Origin: a bacterium
GTDB taxonomy: Bacteria > Omnitrophota > Gorgyraeia > Velamenicoccales > JABMQK01
Assembly: GCA_013203265.1 (NCBI GenBank)
Contig: JABMQK010000005.1
Location: 1 to 6,191, forward strand
Direction: 5' to 3'
DNA length: 6,191 nucleotides
Position 1 is the first letter of the stretch, and every line of letters starts with the position of its first letter. Under the pieces are notes generated by a model. The model was not told where the DNA came from. It made no database searches and saw only the letters and a list, made by a program, of their open reading frames with translations. Positions 5,266 through 6,191 of the stretch are shown here, piece by piece. The translations under genes and the position numbers were made by a program.

Positions 5266-6059
5266 TCATTTGACCTTTCCTTTATCACTTTAGTCGGACA
5301 AACCTTAACACACTCAAGACAACCATTGCATTTAGAATAATCTATCTTCGCCAGATTATTAACTACTGTTATCGCTCCATTAGGACAAACCTTCTCACAC
5401 TTCTTGCAGGCAATACAACCCACACCACAAACCTTCATAATAACTTTACCCAAATCTTGCGAAGTACAAGCAATATAAATCTTGCTTTTTACGGGAACTA
5501 ATGTAAATAATTTTTTAGGACAAACATTGACACAATTCCCACAAGCTGTACACTTGGTTTCATCAATTACAGGCAGGCCGCTTTCTTTATCCATGCTAAT
5601 CGCCCCAAAAGGACACGCTGCTACACAAGTGTCAAAACCAAGACAACCCCAATCACAATCTTTCTGGCCTCCTAAAACTAAGCTTGCCGCTATGCAATCT
5701 TGCATCCCTTGGTAGATAAATTTATCTTTTACTCTGTTGCCCCCTTGGCAATGCAAAACAGCCACTGTCTTTACTCTTTTCTTCGAGGATAAATTTAAAA
5801 TCTGGGATATCATTTCTCTGGATTCAGGATTGCAAACAGCACACAAACCCAAATCCGCTTCGCCTTTACAAAGCGCTTCAGCAAAAGCTACGCATCCTGC
5901 TTTACCACAAGCACCACAATTTGCTCCTGGTAGAGTAGCAACTACCTTTTTTAATTCGGGATCTAAAGGAATATAAAATTTCTTTGCTGCATACGCCAAA
6001 GATAGACCAAACAATATCCCTAAACCACCCAGTGTTAATATTGGTGCGAAGTAACTCAT
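5244..6059 (-). CDS. rnfB: RnfB-like electron transport iron-sulfur protein
   Basis: RnfB is the iron-sulfur subunit of the membrane Rnf complex, which couples electron flow between ferredoxin and NAD to ion pumping. From the ATG at 6059 the protein has 271 aa. Residues 5-25 are an N-terminal membrane helix (APILTLGGLGILFGLSLAYAA). The Fes-type cluster domain has C48, C51, C56 and C73 (NCGACGKAGC...). It is followed by a domain with conserved HC(Q)GG (103-107), then ferredoxin motifs at C135/C139/C145/C149, C170/C173/C176/C180, C211/C215/C218/C221/C225 and C244/C247/C250/C254. This is a longer, multi-cluster RnfB. A GTG at 6074 would add five residues, but it lies in a repeat hairpin and neither start has a clear Shine-Dalgarno site, so the ATG is preferred. 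No other rnf gene is inside the window; one may lie beyond the right edge. Confidence 0.92.
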   Translation of the reverse strand: MSYFAPILTLGGLGILFGLSLAYAAKKFYIPLDPELKKVVATLPGANCGACGKAGCVAFAEALCKGEADLGLCAVCNPESREMISQILNLSSKKRVKTVAVLHCQGGNRVKDKFIYQGMQDCIAASLVLGGQKDCDWGCLGFDTCVAACPFGAISMDKESGLPVIDETKCTACGNCVNVCPKKLFTLVPVKSKIYIACTSQDLGKVIMKVCGVGCIACKKCEKVCPNGAITVVNNLAKIDYSKCNGCLECVKVCPTKVIKERSNETQTYGA

Positions 6060-6072
6060 TTCAAATGAAGAC

Positions 6073-6103
6073 ACAACTTACGGAGTAAAATGACGTAAGT
6101 TGT
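6073..6103. repeat. ACAACTTACG hairpin upstream of rnfB
   Basis: ACAACTTACG (6073-6082) pairs perfectly with CGTAAGTTGT (6094-6103) around an 11-nt loop. The arms are identical to the hairpin at 5094-5129, and similarity extends a few bases into the loop (GGA on one side, GA on the other). It ends 14 bases before the rnfB ATG, so it would sit in the mRNA leader and take the place where a ribosome site is expected. Confidence 0.78.
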
Positions 6104-6120
6104 AAGTCTGAATTTTTGAC

Positions 6121-6150
6121 CCCCCACACCAAAGATTTTTGGTGTGGGGG
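6121..6150. repeat. CCCCCACACC perfect hairpin, terminator-like on the + strand
   Basis: Thirteen bases CCCCCACACCAAA (6121-6133) pair perfectly with 6138-6150 around a GATT loop. On the + strand TTTAATTT follows, giving the look of an intrinsic terminator, but no + strand gene in the window leads into it. On the - strand the stem is followed by GTCAAAAATT, not a T tract. Together with the neighbouring ACAACTTACG hairpin it forms a compound repeat like the one between rnfB and purN. Confidence 0.65.
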
Positions 6151-6191
6151 TTTAATTTACATGCAACTTATGTTTCAGCCAAAGGCTGATC

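Noticed and set aside
5482..5976. Two + strand frames (77 and 79 codons) inside rnfB
   Set aside because: They are antisense to a cysteine-motif-rich coding region and are typical shadow frames.
6168..6191. 3' end of a - strand gene reading DQPLAET then TAA at the right edge
   Set aside because: Only seven codons are visible and the same bases form a TCAGCC/GGCTGA hairpin, so coding cannot be told from repeat sequence without the flanking DNA.

Overview
The window looks like chromosomal DNA from an AT-rich Gram-negative (diderm) bacterium. The evidence is lipid A disaccharide synthase (LpxB), an outer-membrane secretin with an inner-membrane GspC/PilP-like partner, and an RnfB-type iron-sulfur protein. 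The gene mix, the Gfo/Idh/MocA-next-to-LpxB arrangement and the abundance of hairpin repeats between genes would fit an uncultured lineage such as Omnitrophota. That placement is inference from memory, not something the window proves.

Layout. Bases 1-1647 (+) are one open frame, cut by the left edge. It encodes the C-terminal part of a Gfo/Idh/MocA-family oxidoreductase followed in frame by a complete LpxB. The join sits on a GGGG run where one base fewer would give two normal overlapping genes. Bases 1835-4083 (-) hold a two-gene unit, a GspC/PilP-like protein (3622-4083) followed by a PilQ/GspD-family secretin (1835-3487). A good sigma-70-type promoter (4336-4364, -) lies upstream of it. 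Bases 4460-5065 (-) are purN, for purine synthesis. Bases 5244-6059 (-) are an rnfB-like gene. The window ends in hairpin-rich non-coding DNA.

The most notable content is between the genes. Two ~150-bp elements (1683-1833 and 4102-4250) have identical 13-bp terminal inverted repeats (CCCCGTTAGAGAA), a shared 31-bp core with one mismatch, a shared terminal hairpin, and perfect 4-bp flanking duplications (TTTA in element orientation). They are in opposite orientation on either side of the secretin operon. One sits on the secretin stop codon, the other in the 5' leader between promoter and start codon. They behave like MITEs (non-autonomous transposable elements). A second, different repeat family (ACAACTTACG hairpins, GTAG-plus-hairpin, and C-rich hairpins) brackets rnfB and supplies that gene's last codons and stop. 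A third hairpin lies between the gspC-like gene and the secretin gene.

How the genes relate. The secretin and GspC/PilP-like protein should form the outer-membrane channel and its inner-membrane link for type II secretion or type IV pili; no pilus or ATPase genes are next to them here. LpxB serves the lipid A outer leaflet. RnfB and PurN are housekeeping or energy genes that may share a transcript. No complete transposase, CRISPR array, tRNA or rRNA was seen.
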